Assembly (NCBI GenBank): GCA_030295235.1
Contig: AP026164.1
Location: forward strand, 868,001 to 932,000
Origin: Fistulifera solaris
Lineage: Eukaryota; Bacillariophyta; Bacillariophyceae; Naviculales; Stauroneidaceae
Direction: 5' to 3'
DNA length: 64,000 bases
Positions 62,892 to 64,000 of this stretch are shown here, piece by piece. Below the pieces are notes generated by a model. It was not told where the DNA came from and searched no databases. It saw only the letters and a program-made list of their open reading frames with translations. A program made the position numbers and the translations under genes. How positions within the stretch are numbered: the stretch's first letter is position 1; every line of letters begins with the position of its first letter.

Positions 62892-64000
62892 TTACCAAGT
62901 AGCACTCAGTTGCATCAATGGCGAACCCTCGCGTACGGGCTGAATGCGACCATGCTTTTCGGTGACTTGGATGAGTTCATCCACGAACTTATCGATTTTG
63001 CTACGAGTTACGTTGGGCATCACTACCACGTGGCAAATATCTTCTTCACAGGCCAACTGCCATCGCTGGATGAAATCGTTGGACAAAGGTCGCTCCAAAC
63101 AAACAGTGCTACTGAGATCGTTCAGACGGCACGACAGACCCTTCTCTGTCAATTTGTCTCGCAAGTAACGGGCCGTTTGAATGCAGTGCAAAACATCGCG
63201 TTTGATTCCTTCCACGCCCTTCTTGCGCAGACTGTACCACATGTACAAGGCCGCGTGGCCATTTCGGCTACCCATGATGGTAGTATCTACAGAGTTGAGG
63301 TAGTCAATGTGCTGCTCGACGTTTTGAACGTGCTCCTTGCGGCAGAGGGCGATACCGCACGGCATCGGACTACCGAGCATTTTGTGACCGGAGACAGCGA
63401 TACTGTCAATGGGTTTGCGGAAACTGACTTCAGGTGCAAAGTCGATAAAGGGCATCATGAGAGCAAAAGAGCTCCATCGCAATGGATGTAGTATCGCTCA
63501 CGAGGTATTTGCAGTTGCTGCAGCATACGGAGGATGCGATCCAAATTATCTACGGCACCCTTGACAGTCGTTCCAATATTGACATTGATGATCACGGGCT
63601 TGTCCTTGTTTTCAGCAATGGCTTCGGCCAGAATGTCGTAGTTGATTTCGCCCATGGGTAGAGTGGGGATGGACTGGCATTCCATGCGGTAGTATCGGGC
63701 GGCTTTGAAAACGGAGTAGTGTGTTTCTTGACTTGTGTACAAAATGCCGTCAGGGAAACGTTCCCTGGCAAGTAGAATACCGTGGAGGTTGCCTTCGGTA
63801 CCGCTTGTTGTGACGTATCCCCAATAAGCACCAGGCTGCATCTTCCAAAGGCGAGCAAAGAAATCGATGACAGCCACTTCGAACTGGCGACTGTGCACGC
63901 CGTAGTTACTGGGTACAAAAGGATCTCCCAAGTTGTTGATGCTGTATTGCAAGAACTGCATGACTTCACGAAAGTCAAACATCAAGTTATACGGGTATCC
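62892..64000 (-). CDS. PLP-dependent serine/histidine decarboxylase, partial
   Basis: This group II PLP decarboxylase belongs to the plant serine decarboxylase / histidine decarboxylase lineage, which makes ethanolamine or histamine; I cannot tell which. Motifs visible: [86 protein letters not shown] and the PLP-lysine [14 protein letters not shown]. The 5' end lies beyond the right edge (the frame is open to 64000). One missing base in A4 at 63465-63468 breaks it, and [16 protein letters not shown] resumes directly. The stop TAA near 62892 overlaps a GTAAGC donor-like site, so one more downstream exon cannot be excluded. Confidence 0.82.

Overview
This 64 kb window looks like nuclear DNA of a diatom, probably a pennate species close to Phaeodactylum tricornutum (inference). 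The genes are dense and eukaryotic, with few, very short GT-AG introns (36 to about 114 nt). Several N-termini combine a signal peptide with an aromatic 'ASAFAP-like' cleavage context, the plastid presequence of algae with secondary red plastids. The gene families (diatom-type PPR-like proteins, the GKWT-EEEAYANRL family, SYLF, TAF2, EXO70, eRF3) fit a stramenopile. I see no tRNA, rRNA, CRISPR array or intact transposon.

Layout, left to right. A partial diatom-family regulator-like gene (minus) is divergent from EXO70 (exocyst). TAF2 (TFIID) follows on the minus strand, then SIL1 (ER nucleotide exchange factor) and a PPR-like protein. Next are two paralogous membrane alpha/beta hydrolases flanking an M23 metallopeptidase-like gene. 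A secreted Cys-rich protein with CTDC-type repeats and an Arg/Ser-repeat protein precede DHX37 (rRNA-processing helicase) and an MFS transporter. A phosphate-carrier-like protein with a plastid-like presequence lies beside a divergent pair of WW-domain proteins. Then come three SYLF-domain copies, the third decayed. The right half holds a PH/coiled-coil/PDZ-like scaffold, eRF3, an eEF3-like HEAT-only protein, a WW-PP2C fusion, SGT1, a START-like protein, a Cys-rich membrane protein, a DUF4336 protein, U2AF65, a leucyl aminopeptidase, and a PLP-dependent serine/histidine decarboxylase cut by the right edge.

Three things stand out. First, a palindromic element built on TACCAGGTACCTGGTA recurs in many gene-upstream spacers and in none of the convergent ones. 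Second, three WW proteins with plastid-like presequences share one distinctive WW signature, and one is fused to a PP2C phosphatase. Third, about twenty single-base discrepancies, mostly in homopolymers, interrupt otherwise continuous conserved genes. These look like base-calling errors rather than gene death, so most frame breaks here should not be read as biology.

The genes do not form a single pathway. Loose themes are gene expression (TAF2, U2AF65, eRF3, HEAT protein, DHX37), secretion and the ER (EXO70, SIL1) and plastid-directed proteins (WW proteins, carrier, DUF4336, aminopeptidase).
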